A program made the position numbers and the translations under genes. 64,000 nt of DNA from Hermodice carunculata (lineage: Eukaryota > Annelida > Polychaeta > Eunicida > Amphinomidae). The notes below the pieces were generated by a model that worked only from the letters and a program-made list of their open reading frames with translations, did not search any database and was not told the DNA's origin. Positions 1 to 14,100 of this stretch are shown here, piece by piece. Position 1 is the first letter of the stretch, and each line of letters opens with the position of its first letter. The stretch is from NCBI GenBank assembly GCA_964020975.1, contig OZ026616.1:80758474-80822473 (forward strand), in the 5' to 3' direction.

Positions 1-369
1 AGCTGCTTATCAGCTGACTGCTGTTGTTATGCAAATGAGCGGGCCCTGTGAAAACACGTTCCACATCGCAAATAGTCCCATGTATAATTAGACATTTTTA
101 TCCAAAATTATATCCATGTTGTCGACCGCAAATCAACAAAATAACTCTGAAGGCAACATCATTTTGCCGAATTCTGCTACTGAATAAAAAATTGGAGAGA
201 TTTTCACGATCATAACTTGGGGTTTTAGCGCTGGTCTGCGGGTAACGCTTAGCATACATTAAATGGGTATCCACAGACGCTTTCAGGGAGATTCACCAAG
301 AAACGTGGGCATGTAAACTAAGATTCCCGGATGTGCGGATCCGAGAATAAAAGTATTATTTTCTCATCC

Positions 370-1447
370 AATTTTTTTTAGGACGATGCTATTTTCACTG
401 TACAGTGAGAATAGCGTTGGGTCTATTTTCACCGTGCGGTGAGAATAGCGTTTGGAAGGAGTTTTGTCTATTTTCATCATACGGGGAGGATAGAGTTTTG
501 TCTATTTTCACCGTACGGTGAGGATAGGGCTTGGTCTATTTTCACTGTATGGTGATGATGGTACAGTTTGGTATATTTTCACGGTGAGGATAGAGGCGGC
601 TCTATTTCACCATCTGGAAATTGAAATTAAGAGCCTTTTTTGAAATTCATGGTTATGGCTTGTCACATACAACTGAGGCAAATTAAGATTGGAGAAAAAT
701 GCTTACTTTAAGGCTATTAGCTAGCTTTATAGTATAGTCAGTAGGAAACGGGACCAAAGCAAAGTGCCCAGTTACTTTGGGTTTACGTAAGGCAATTTCC
801 TTGGCACAGTGACACCATTCAATGTTTGGCTTTCTAAGCGCTCAAATTGATGCATATTAATTTACTCTACCCACCAATCAGTCTTTCATTTTCGTTGCTT
901 CGTGGCTTTTTGTTTGTTTGTTTGTTTTTGTTTTTTTATGCGATCTTTTAACTATAGTCATAACGAGATAGATCTATATTACCCTTAAGTTCCGTTACTT
1001 CCATCTGTGGCAATATTAAAATAGTTCCTACTTTGTCTTGTCACCTAACTTTTGGCCTTTTCACATAAAAAAATACAGAGTGTTGGCTCTGTAAAAGCTG
1101 TTAGATAATTTTTAAATAACACCTCAACAGATCTCATTATAAATCATGCTCAAAATGGGATGTAAGTTAGGCCTGTTTATTATTTCAGCAAATGTTGGTT
1201 CCAATTCTGTTTGTGTGCAATATCATGACACAATGCTTTCCCAAAATATTTTTCCCCTGGTTGACTTTTATACCATCGCCGTACGGTAGAAATAGTGCAG
1301 CCCCTATTCTCACCATACGATGAATAGACCAAACTCTATCATCACCGTAGGCCTATGGTGAAAATAGACAAAACACTATTCTCACCGTGCAGTGAAAATA
1401 GACAAAACACTATTCTCACCGTACGGTGAAAATAGTCACTCCGTTTT
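370..1447. mobile_element. Foldback-type element with arms of tandem palindromes
   Basis: Two blocks, 383-618 and 1271-1437, each contain several imperfect copies of a short palindromic unit with core CACCGTACGGTG flanked by TATTTT and AGAATA. The left block has about seven units and the right block about four. The right block read on the - strand resembles the left block, including the gttttgtctatt linkers, so the blocks form inverted arms around a unique centre (about 620-1260). T-rich runs lie just outside both arms. No transposase is visible, so it would be non-autonomous. This layout resembles foldback DNA transposons, but the family was not identified. Confidence 0.55.
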
Positions 1448-2100
1448 TTTTAAAGCGCACAGAATGTTGGGAACAACTCACGAGTCACCTGTGTATCAAA
1501 TTTGAACATGGTCAATCAAGAGGACCTTTAAAGCCCTTGGGTCCCTTGGCCTTGCCATGGAGGAATAATATATTCTAGTTGATAACTCGATGGGCATGGC
1601 ATGGCCTAGGCCCTAGCCAATCCAATCCAATCATGGCATACAAACATCCTCCCAAGCCCTGGCAAACTTAATTCCTCCTGGCACTGATATGAAGGCTTGC
1701 ATGATTTTGCAAGTACTAGTAGTGTTGAGACATCTGTCACTCTTCTCACCATTCATGTAACATTTTAAAATAATTATGGGGTATGATTCGACCCTCCTGA
1801 GACCTAACTCTCACAGCCGCAGTCCCGGTAACTCAGCATTGAGTTGTCACGGTACACCAAGCCTCCAACTCCAAGGTCCAAGCTGTCATCTGCAAAAACA
1901 TCCCCTTCATTGTGCTGTTTTAAAACTCCTGGGGACTAATATCCCTAAAAAATGTACTGCTTTGTGTTCTTTGTCACACACATTTTATGTATAATCTATA
2001 TGTGCCACAATCAGTTTACCCACCTGTTAGAATTTACAATAGTTTCGCACCTGTTTCAGAAAGCTTCACTCCCTATCCTCCATACTTGTTTGGCTGACAT

Positions 2101-2163
2101 GGTGACGACCTTCGGGCGTTCTGATTGGTTCAAATCATCACTTCCGGGTCACTAATGATAAAC
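2101..2163 (+). promoter_or_regulatory. TAPT1: Proximal promoter / 5' leader of TAPT1
   Basis: Immediately upstream of the TAPT1 start are an inverted CCAAT box (gattggtt, 2123-2130), an ETS-type site (acttccgg, 2140-2147) and a TGACG half-site near 2103. The sequence around the ATG (aaacATGGCTG) is a good Kozak context and resembles a YY1 site overlapping the start, as in many TATA-less housekeeping genes. No TATA box is seen. The transcription start is inferred only. Confidence 0.45.
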
Positions 2164-5100
2164 ATGGCTGACGAGGAGCAAGAAGTTGGTGACAGTACAC
2201 CAGATGTTGTGCCTATACAGACGCTCAGACAGCAAAGAGATGACGTGGATCTCCGTAATCGCAAAGATAAACAGAATCTATACTACAATACATCAATTCT
2301 GAGTGATGGGCCGCTCACAGGACGCCATGAGCACAGTCTAAGCGAGCCGGAAAACTTAACTGCAGCCAGCACTCCAGGTGTCATCAGTGCTGACAGTGAC
2401 ACTGACAACACTGTCAGTTTCAGTGATGACGCCAAGTCTGATCAGTGCCAAGGTGACGGTGTGGATAAAACCAGCTGTAAAAACAATGAAATGGACTCAA
2501 AATGCGAGGATAAACAAGAAACAAACAATGACAAACAAGAGAAAGGTGAAGAGAATTGATGTAATGTTTCTTGAATCGGAATTCAGCTTCAACAAACCAA
2601 ACTAAAAGTAAAAGTCAAAACTTTGTTTGGCATGTTTTGCATGTAATTAACTCTTCACATTCAGTGTCAATGAGTATATCAGGTGTTCATGATAGGCTTA
2701 CACACTGTTTTTTAACAAGCCAAATTAAGATGACAGAGTCACAATCATTTGTGTGCAGACAACAGTCACAATCATTTGTGCGAGTATACAAGAACAATGG
2801 CTCAGTTGGTCTGTTAATAGCTGAATACACAAGTCACGTCCCAGTGGTCTTGCCTGTTGTCCTGCAAGGGGTGTGGGTATTTTACAAAGAAAGACACTAG
2901 GAAGATGTACATTTTCCCTAAAAACTGCCGACAGAAACCAGGGATACACTTTGCATGAAATATGCTGAAAAGAAAGTTTTTCAGTCACAGTTAGTGCTTA
3001 ATATACTTAAATTATGAAATAGTCAGAACCAGGCAAGACCAGTGACAGAAAAGCCCCGTAGCAGGAAACAGCCAGACCAGTTTCGAATCTCAATTCCCAT
3101 CAGTGGCAGTTGGAACACCGTTGACCGCTGCTTATATAGCAGGGGGTAACATTGCTAACGTATGTTGAACAAACGTCACTTAGGGAGCACCTCATAACGA
3201 GTGCTGAGGCCTACCAGTCAAACTGTCAAAACAGACAGGTTTATCATGACGTCTCATAAGGCTGATGAAGTCACGTGGTAGAGTAACCAGAGCCCGGTTA
3301 CTGGAAGGACTAGTGTAACCATACAGAGTACACTTGTCAAAAGCCATGTCAGGGAGAGAACACTCCCATTCTGGCTAAAGGAATGAAGAGCATGTTGGTA
3401 TCTAAAAGATAGCATGAAACAAAGGGCTTTATTGGTGTTCCAGGGGTCAACTTATGGAGTCGTTGACCAAGTGTTATGATGTGGTAGATAGACACAGAAC
3501 ATGGATTTTTTTGATGAAGAGAGTGAGTGAACATTTTTTTACATCAAGAACAAGGATGTAAATCAACCCATGGGCAGACATTTCTGTCTACCTAACCACT
3601 CACCAGTTAATTTACCATTAACCATTCAGATTCTGGAACATAGTCATAGGCAAATTTTAATGTTTACACACAGGTTCTTCGTAACCGTAGGAACTCACAC
3701 TAAGTGCTTACTATGAATGTATGATACTGTAAAAAGCAAGTACAGCTTTTGTGTTGCTATGAAAGCTCTCTTAATGTTGTATAAATGCTCCAAGAGGATT
3801 CAAGAATCGGCAGTGCTTCGAGTACAGTCAATAACTTTTATTGGAGTTCAACACACTTAGAAAGTGGAAGCATAATTGCTCTAACCTGCTAAAAATTTTA
3901 GATTAAAGCATGCAGGTTCATGTAATATTCTGTCTTTGTTGATTGATACAGTTATTGTATACCCAAATGAGACAGAATCATCAGCATTTGTCTATCTGTT
4001 TGCCTAAAAAGTGCCTGCTTCTGTGCATTGGTACAAATGAACCAGGACTAAATTTTATATCAAATGATACAAATTTGCAATTTTCGATTTATGTTACTTT
4101 TTAAAACAGAATCATTGTAAGGGTGTGGCTGGTTCATGTAATGTTCTTTGTTGATTGATACAGTCATTGTTTACCCAGATGAGAGAGTATTACCAGCATT
4201 TGTCTGTCTGTTTGCCTAACAAAGTGCTTGCTATTAGGCATTGGTAGAAATGAACCACAACTAAATTTTTTTATCAATAATGCAAATTTGGAATGTTCAC
4301 ATGTAGGAATGTGTTACTTTTTAAAACAGATTCACTGTCAGGGTGTGGTGATGGAGCTACTGCTTGTCAATTTTCATTTGTTAAGATTACGAGAGGTGCC
4401 ATCTCTGTCACACTGTTTCACAGCATGTGGTCATAACCTGTGTGACAAGGGATCTTGACAGGTTTTAATATTTTCACATGCACATTGTTTTTAGACCTGA
4501 TGCCGTGTACTCACTATTAATTTATAGAGTACAGGGCTTGTAAGGAACACATACTTCATGCGGGTTAAAAAGTGGCTACGGCAGATAGAACTTCCAAGAA
4601 CTTGCCTGCCAAGAAAACAAGTGGTCTCATTGCTCATTATCAAATGAAATTTATGAAAATTGAAAAAGTTTGAAAGTGATCATAAATGATATTTTCCTCC
4701 CCAGTCCTCTTGTGTGGATAAAAGAAAAACTATTTTTAATTCCAGAATTAGTTAGCATGGGCACAGAATGCTCACAGGTTGCATGCCCCCCACCCTTCAG
4801 ACAAGTTGCAAAGCCATCTAGAAAAGTTTGTTCCCAGTATGTAATTCTAATGTAGTCTGCTAGATTGTTAAGTATATGACTTGTCTTTTGGAACCGTTCA
4901 ATTGCTGAGTTAAACTTAGTTTGCAATTTCTGCAATTAAAAAAGTTAACCCTTGCTCTAAATAGTAACCCTATTTACTACACATTCAGAGAACAGTTAAT
5001 TGATGAATTGAAAAAATCCTATTAACTTTAATTTTCTTCTGTCAATTTCAGAAAGTCTCTCATTGTTTGGGTACTTCTATGCTGAGTTAACTCGAGGGTA

Positions 5101-8100
5101 TCATCTGGAGCGCGATGAGGCAAAGTTCACAGAAAGAAGACAGAGAGTTTACATGTTTATGAGAATTCCAAGAGAACTTGAAAAGGCAAGATAGAGATTT
5201 TCCATTAGATGATTTAAAATATTTATGCACAATCACACATGAAAGTAACAAGTAGTGATTTGGAAAGCTTCACCTAAATTTAATGGACAGTTTACATGGT
5301 AATTATTGGTGAGGAAGGATTGTAGAAAAAGAATACATGATCCTACCATTATGACAATTATGGAAATATTTTTTTTTATTATTATTTTTTTTCTAAGTTA
5401 CATGCAAAGATGAACATGGTGATAGAAGGTAATTTATGTGTGAGTGACATTTATACAATATACAAATTGACCATTCCATGTTTGTACCAAGGAGACTTTG
5501 TGTTGCCTCCAAGTTTGTAGACAGAGTATTTTGTTCCTGTCCCTCTTGCTTAAGAGACTAAATTCTGTGCACTCTGCACTGTAAAAAGACACAGCTTTGG
5601 AAGCAACCTCCCTGAATAAGTATCTTTAACAGTGATTTTGATCCATATATTCATGGTTGTTTTTGCATTTATGGGGAAAAATGCATATGTTTTTATATTT
5701 TTTGTCAGTGTGTTAGGTAGTCAAAGCATACTGAAATCCATACTTTACTCTGTTCCCTTTGGGTTTAAAGGAAGGTAGAACAGGATCCGATGGATCCATG
5801 CAAACTATGAAACCTCAGAGAGTTGTGCCACTCCCAGTCACATCCTGTGTACAAACCTGGTGCATGCAATTTTCTTTGAATGTATAATGAATTGAAGTGT
5901 TTGATGTTTTTCAGTTCATGGTATTTGGGTTCTTCCAATGTGTAGATGCTTTTCTCTTCATATTCACATTCCTACCCCTGAGGTTTCTTCTGGCATTATT
6001 TAAATTAGGCTTCTGTAGCTGCTTTGCCAGATTCAGGTAAGTGTTCTATTGGATATAAGGGGGGGGGGGGGGGGGATGGGGGGCCCCCATTATGCTGGTA
6101 CGAGTAATAATTTTGTCCTGGTACAAGAAATGGAAAATATGAAAATGTACAACCAATGGTTTGTACAAAGTACGGAAAATAAAAAGGCTTCCAGCTCCCT
6201 CATTTACAATTATTTTACAAATATAGTGATCTCATTGCAAAACAAAACATTTTGAATTTTCTTTCGATCTCCATTTATTTGTGAACTTCCCATGTAGTAG
6301 AGTAAAACAAGTTACATGAAATTGCTCTTGTCTTAATTTCATTTAGAAAGTAATAATGATAATTTAATTTCTACCTCAGTCCATGAATTGCCTACATTAT
6401 GCCATAATCATTCAAATAGACAAGAATCTTTCTGTGTATTAGTTGAGATTATAAAATGGTATGGTGTTTGTCACATTGTATGGCTAAACAGTGCACTTTG
6501 CTATTTTTCCAGGGCTGACCCAAGTCGTATACTAGAACCAGCACAAATCTGTGATCTACTCAAAGGGATAATTTTAATCATCAGCTGTATACTTATGCAC
6601 TATGTGGATGTTTCCATGATGTATCACCTCATTAGGGGACAGGCCATCATCAAACTGTATATATTTTTTAACATGCTTGAGGTATGTATATTCACACTGT
6701 AGATTATTGTGTGTGTGTGTCAAATTCTTGTTTTAATGATTTTTTTCCCTATATCCCCATGGAAAACCAAAGTTGATGTTCTCCATGTTAAATGGTCATG
6801 TAAAATGTGTGCTACAACACTGACCATGGTTACAAGAAAATGTTTATAGTTGTTGATAAGATCTCTCAGGACTGCATGCTCTGTGTACATATGACCTTCA
6901 CAGAGGGCCACAGACTTGTCTGATTGTGTGTTTTGCTGATTCCCGTGTCTAAACTTACTGACAGAAATTGTTGGTACTCTACATCAGTATATGACCTGTA
7001 CATATTAATTTTTTGCCAAAATTGCCAGTGATAACACCAGGCAATGGCAAAAAATATCTGTCACACATGCTGACAAATATACCAGACATGGCATTACATT
7101 TCTGGAAGTAAGGGATGAGGATTTCAAACTCAGTGGACACCTTGAGTGTATGAGTATCACTTTCTGCAACCTCCCCCCCCCCCCCCCCCCCCCCCCCCCA
7201 ATTGTTAGATTTGTTAGAGCAGCACATTTTGTCAAGTTTGATATAAGGGTTAGTCCACATAGGCACGTTTCCCATGTTCAGCCAGGTGATTGGTGCCAAA
7301 GGTTGCTGATATGAGACCCGGTCGTTCTGTGGTCACAAAACACATATATTTTCTTATGCTCCTTTGATGCTGATGGACTTACATATGTACAGTCTCTGAG
7401 CCTTGTTCATTATGGCATTTAAGCATACCTTCCTCTATTGAACTATTCTTTTTAGCAATGAGGATTTGGTTTGTGTGTTTCCCATTTTTGGCCAGTTCAT
7501 TGGTGTTGAAGATTGCTGGTTCAAGACCTGGTCGTTCTGCTGGCACAAAACATATAAAGGTACATGTACCTCCCTGTTGAGATTTACAGGCTGCAGCAGT
7601 CCTGCAGCTAAAATGAGTGTTTCATATTCTGTCTTGCGGTTTGATCGTGATGTGAAATCATTTACTAAATATTTCCAACATCATGTATGTTATTTGTGAT
7701 ATCATACAGAGGTGAATGAAGCCAGGCTTTACCAAAAAAAAAAAAAGAAGGAAAATAGACCAGTCATTTCTCGAATTAAAGTATTGAATGATAGCTAGGT
7801 GTAGAAGAAGACTTCTTGACAACCCAGCATTCATGTGTCTGACTTGCTCTGCTCAGTTTTCAGTTCCTGGAGTTCAATATGCGTATAAATGGTGTAGTGT
7901 AGTTTAATATTTGTTTCAAGTAACAGAGGGCAGCACTGTTGAGATTTATTATGGCACCCACTTTCACTTATTACCCAAACTTGTGCTGTCACTTTCTTTA
8001 GATGATGTATCATGTTCTTCATCGTGTTGTTGCAACTTTATATCTCAAACCATCCAGGAGTGCCTATGGGGAAATATGTCATCTCCTGTGAGGTGTTTAC

Positions 8101-11100
8101 TGACATATCTTGTTAATATAAAACTTTTTGTGTCAAAATGGCAGATGAAACTGTTCTCCATATCAACAATTTGGTTGCCATGGGATGGACTTCATATAGC
8201 ACTCTACGTACATTGTATGCCAACAAACGATGACTCAGTCTAATTGTGACCAGGGAGGGGATCATTTATGTTGATGGCAGCATATGACAAATACTCTTTC
8301 TCTGAAGGACTATGACTAGTATGTCTTCTACTTCTCTTCTATGGCCACTTGATGGGTGAATGTGAAAAATTTTATTTGTAATTTTTTTTTTTTTTTTTGA
8401 TTTGCAAACATAACTTATTTCTCCTCGTGTCTTCTTCCACAGGTGGCAGACAGATTATTCTCCTCATTTGGACAGGATATATTGGACTCATTGTTCTGGA
8501 CAGCAACAGAGCCAAGAGGTCGCAAGAGGGAACATGTGGGTGTGGTCCCTCATCTTGCATTGGCTATTGTCTATGTCTGTATCCTTCTTACAAATACTAC
8601 CAAGACTTCCTTTTGGACCTCCTTGTAAGGTTAACATGAATATAAACATAGATATACCTCAGTAGCTACATATTTTTGATACGTATGTAGGTTTGTATAG
8701 AAGATATTTTAAAAGTAGTAAATTAAATGTCAAACCAGCAAAATGGTTTAAGTCTGGACCAAATATCACACAAACAGTGGTTCCATGCTTGTGAGGCCAC
8801 TCTTGCTGAGGGCCACCCACCACACTTGAAAGACCACCATTCTTATGCACAGTGTTGTATTTGTGTCTTTTTGTCCAGAAACACTTCCTAGTAGTCATTA
8901 CCCTATTCCGCAGTCCGAACTCTTTACTCTCCATAAGCTAACCTGGCCCTGTCTAACCTATATACATATGGAAGTACTATTGCCCATATTGCAAACATTC
9001 CTCTGTAAAATTTTGACATAGGCTGTATTGGCCCAAATAAATTATAGGGTCTTCAGCGGGTAACTTCTCCGAACATGTTTCAGAGCCTATTACCTGTACA
9101 TGTCTCTCTGTGACATTTCCGTTATTTTGTCTCCTGTCAGGGATGCCATCCTTTTTTTTTTCTCCACTTTTTAGCTGCAGTCGTGGTGGTGTATTAAGAT
9201 GGGGTCAATGTATACACATCCAAAACACAATAAACATATAAAATCAGTCAACAGGTTCATTACAAGGCTCTGCAGAAACTGTGCACAAAAGGTAGAACTG
9301 AAAATTCAAAATTATTGTACTAAACACAAGTGCTTTGGGTAAAAATATGGTTTGTGTGAAATTTTGGATATATCTGTAAAGAAAATTTAAAGGTGAACAG
9401 CATTGACTACTATGTAAACATTAAAAGTATTTTGTTAATTTCTTCAGATTGTATTGCAAATTTTGACATCTGAAACACAACATGCAAGTCTACCAACATA
9501 TCACAAAACATCAAAATGAACAAAATTATCCCAAACTGGTTGGACATTACCTAAATCATGAGAATGTTTTGTGGGATATTGATTGGGCTGTTTATTTTAT
9601 TTTACTCATGAATACCTAAAGAGTACAAAGTGATGAGTCATGCTTGCTGTACAGACAAAAAATATTCAAGTAAATTGAGACGTGTTTATGTGGACAAGGT
9701 GTGTTAGGAATCTGGTCTGCAAGACCAGTTTGTCTGTTGACTTGTGTACTTTGTTGATTAAAATTCCATAGTTTTGAACAAAAGAGATAAGATGGACATG
9801 GATATACCTTGACAGTCATACAGGCTTACATACCACCTTGGTACTCTTCCAAGCCACCACCCTGAGCGTAGCATTCAACTCACACAGCAAGGCACTGCTT
9901 ACAATTATGATGTCCAACAATGTAAGTACATCTTGTTTTTACAATGTCTCGATGGTTGTGTGGGTATGGCACTGGAATGCGTGGATTGTATAGAATTTCT
10001 GCAGCCCATAAAGGTGCCTAGGAGACAAACTAAGATTTTCCTTGTGTCTTTAGAAATGGAGAAGCCGGGCAGTTATTCTGTTGAGAGCTCAAGGAACAAC
10101 TACTTCTGTTTGCATACACATAATAATAATAATAATAATTTTATTAAACCCCCATATTTAGTACACATAGTAATTGTAATAGACAAGTGTGTCACGTTAT
10201 GTGTCATGACTTGGCCTTCAATGTAGGCGTGTGGAAGTTGCCTCTAATGTTATTTACATTTACTTTAAGGGTACAAGTAAGATACCTCTCTATGTTTCTG
10301 GTATACATGTAATAGTTTTTATATTCTGTCTAAAAAAACCTAAATGTTCTCTTTGGTGAGAATTTGTTGCTATAGTTACATAGATGCCATGTGAAAGCAG
10401 ATTAAATAGTAATGTGTCATTTTAGGCAAATATATAACCGTAAACTAGATTTGAATGATACAATGTAGGTTAGGTCTGCTGAAATCAAAAGCCTAGGGTA
10501 CACGATTTAAATTGTTAAAACTTTGATTGCTTTTTTGTGTTTCAGTTTGTTGAACTCAAAGGAAGTGTCTTCAAGAAATTTGAGAAGAACAACTTATTCC
10601 AGATGGCTTGTAGTGACGTCAGGGAGCGGTTCCATTTCATGGTGCTATTATTTTTTGTGGTTGTGCGCAACTGTACAGAGTTCTCATGGGACATGGGTAA
10701 GTCATGTTACAGTTTGGTCATGCAGAGTTCTCATGGGACATGTCTAAGCCATGTTACAGTTTGGTCGTACAGAGCTCTCATGGGACTTGGGTACATGTAA
10801 GCCATGTTACAGTGTTGTGATATGCGTAGTCCTTTTTAGCTCTGCTGACCAAAGGTTGCAGAACTTATGCAACTGCTCATGTCTGTCTGTCCGTCCGTCT
10901 GTAAACTTTTGCTCATTAGCGCAATACCGTCCTCAGTTTTCAAATTAGCCCAATATAACTTTCAGGACTTATAGGGTGTATAAAAATCTAGGCCGAGTTC
11001 AATATTGGTGGCGCCACCTACATTATTATGTAATATACGAGTCAAAATGTGAAAATCTTGTGAACACTCTAGCATCTTTAACTTTTGTCAGATTTTCACA

Positions 11101-14100
11101 AAGTTTGGTGAGATTATGGGGGAGGTCAAAGTCTAAGTTGCTAATGATACTCGTGGTGCCACCTATAATTTGACAAATTGTGAGCCAAAATGTGTTTTAA
11201 GATGTAAAATTCCATATTTGGAAAAGTTATTGGATTCGACTTTGCCAAATGTATATGTTATATAGACCATGGCCAAAAGTAGAATTTTATGTAATATTAG
11301 TGACCTTGATGTATTTTTGTGAGGTCACCATGCCTGTAAAGTTGAAAATGTGATTTTGTAATGGCTGGGTGTAGCTTAGACATCAATGGCAAAGAGAATT
11401 GAGCCTCCAGATCAAAATTGCACTGGATTACATAATAAATAAGACTGTATTTGGTGACCTGCTTTTTGGGTCACTGTGACGGAGTAATTATGGAGTTTGG
11501 CGCTTGTCCAAGTTTATTGTTTTTCCCAATAACTCGAAAAGTTATGACCCGATTTGAACAAACAGACTATATATGGAAAGCTGGATGTTGGGCGCATAGT
11601 TTGAACACTAACAAATTTTTAATTCAAGTTGAAGGTCAAGGTCAAGTGGCCAGTTTGAATATTGGGGTCATCTCGTGAATGCTCTGCACCCCACAATTCT
11701 TGAGATAAGCCCATGTAACGTTTAGGAGTAATAAAGTGTATAAAAATCTTTGTTGATATCAATGTTGGTGGCACCACCTATAGTATTCTGTAATGTACAG
11801 GTCAAAATGTGAAAATCTTGTTACCACAGTACTGTGCACAATTTTAAAGTTAGCCCAGTATAACTTTCAGGACTTTTAGGGGGTATAAAAATCTAGGTTT
11901 TTTTACGATATTGGTGGCGCCTACAATATTATGCAATACAGGGGTCAAAATATGAAAATCCTGTGAACACTCAAGCATCTTTAATTTGTGGCAGATCTTC
12001 ACCAAATTGGGTGGGATTGTGGGGGAGGTCAAAGTCTAAGTTGGTAATGATACTAGTGGCACCACCTATAATTTCATGGATATAATGAGCCAAAATGTGT
12101 TTTAAGATATAAAATTTCATATCTTGAAAAGCAATTGGATTAGACTTGCCAAATTTATAGAATATATAGATAACGCCAATATAGCTATGATGCCCGCAGA
12201 GCATTAGGCCTATGGGCCTCTTGTAAAATTTCTAAGTTCTCCAGTTACTATACATTTGCAGGAGGCAAGAAGAGAGAGGAATAGTTCAGCCAAAAGTCAC
12301 CACACATCACAGGTTTTACTTGCAGTGCAGTTTCTTGCATGTTTCATTGAACATCAGGACCTGGATTTATTGAATATTTCATGATCCATAACTTTAGTTC
12401 AGTTAATACATATCATTTTTAGATGTGTCTTATTTGATTCCAAATTAGAACTTATTGTATACAGACACAGTAAGTACAAAACTGTGAGGCTCCAATACAC
12501 ATTCATCAATGGTTAACAATACACGTTATTAGTGGTAACCAGTCACACTGAACTAGAACAGTCAATGACGAATATTTTTTACTCTTGACAGATCACATGT
12601 GGCTGCTGTTTCCTGATGTGGTCCTCATTTGGTTCTCAGAGTTTCTGGTTGATTGGGTCAAACATGCGTTCATAACAAAGTTCAATGAAATTCCCTCTGA
12701 GGTAAAGTCACACTGTGGTAGTTTCTGACTTTTTTGTGACTCTTAAAATGTGGCATGTAAATACTGAGAGGTAATTGAAATGGCCGATTTATATATGTAA
12801 GTGACATTGTCAGGCATAGAAGAGAATACTGAAGAAAGATGATTTAGAAGTAATTCAACATTGTCATCGTCATGTAATTTGTACTCCACGTATGCAGGTA
12901 GGGAGGGGAAAATGGACTTATACGGTTTTGATTGTAATATAATTTTACACAAAATTCAGTGTTATGTAGTGATGGTCATTATTTTTCATGTATAAATTGG
13001 AAGGAGAGCAACTAAAAAGTACTAATTAAAAAAGTAAATGATGAAAATTACTAAATCAGCCATTATTTGAAATGATGATGTTTGTTATTGGATAATTTGC
13101 TCAAGTATAACATATTTGTGAGCCTGAAGACTGACTGTTTCTGTACAGAAGGCTATGGGACCTCTGACTTTGTGTGATAATTTTTTTCCAAAGTTTAAGC
13201 ATCATACTTCAAAAGTACATAAAAAAAGGATGACTTGGATACTCTAATACATTTATGTCATGTTCCCATTTAATTTTTATACCTAGGTTTACAGGGAGTA
13301 TACAGTCAGCATTGCATATGACATGGCCAGTAGTCGACAGAAAAACGTGAGTGTTGCATGATGCCATGACAATCTGCTAACTCTGGATATCTTTATAAAT
13401 GTACAGACAACCATTGTGTATAGTGTAGATGACCACCAAAAAGGAAAAGTCATGCCAAAAATGGCAAGATTCTCTATCTGTAATGCTTGTTCATCTGTGA
13501 TTGGCTGTAGGTAAAGTTTCTGACATGAACGTGATAAAACTAAAAGTGGAAAGGGTGAAGCAGAGACAATTTCTTATATGAATGAATAATAAAAGACAAC
13601 AGTGTCACATGTAGTGAGTCTTTACAGCTGAGGAACAACAGTTAATGCACTGCTTATACCTGGCACAGTCTAACATTGCATAAATGTCATTCTTGTTGGA
13701 GGGAAACAAGGAGAATTATCAACCAGAAAATGGAAGTGTCCACCCAAGGCTCTTCACCTTTGGTTGACACTTCCATTCTCAGATTTAAAATTTTCCTTCT
13801 GTCCTTCCAACAAGGGTACCATTTGACAGAGCATGGAAAAATGAGTGAAACTGTGCCTTATATGCACTTATTAAAGGCTCAGTCTCATACATTAGATACC
13901 AGTATATTAATTGTTACTTTGCAGTTGTTGAACTTGGGACTTAAATAAACAAGCTTTGCATATTTCTCAGAAATTTGGGTTTGTGTTAGGCCTGCTGATT
14001 TAACCTGCTGTGAAATTTTGCTCTGGAGAGTGGTACCTTGTAACTGGCATTATCAATACACATGACTATTTCCTATTGTTGAGGAGGGAAAAAGTGTGTT

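Larger units (their letters stand above)
6682..8442 (+). other. TAPT1 intron 4
   Basis: The intron contains a poly-C run at 7170-7199, two adjacent SINE-like copies (about 7234-7570) and a T-run at 8383-8398 near the acceptor. No exon-like sequence matching TAPT1 was seen inside it. Confidence 0.75.

Noticed and set aside
383-618. Possible CRISPR-like array
   Set aside because: The units are palindromes with short irregular linkers in animal DNA, and they recur inverted at 1271-1437. This fits a foldback element.
2125-2163. Upstream in-frame ATGs for TAPT1 (2125, 2155)
   Set aside because: They overlap the CCAAT/ETS promoter-like sites and have weaker context than aaacATGG at 2164.
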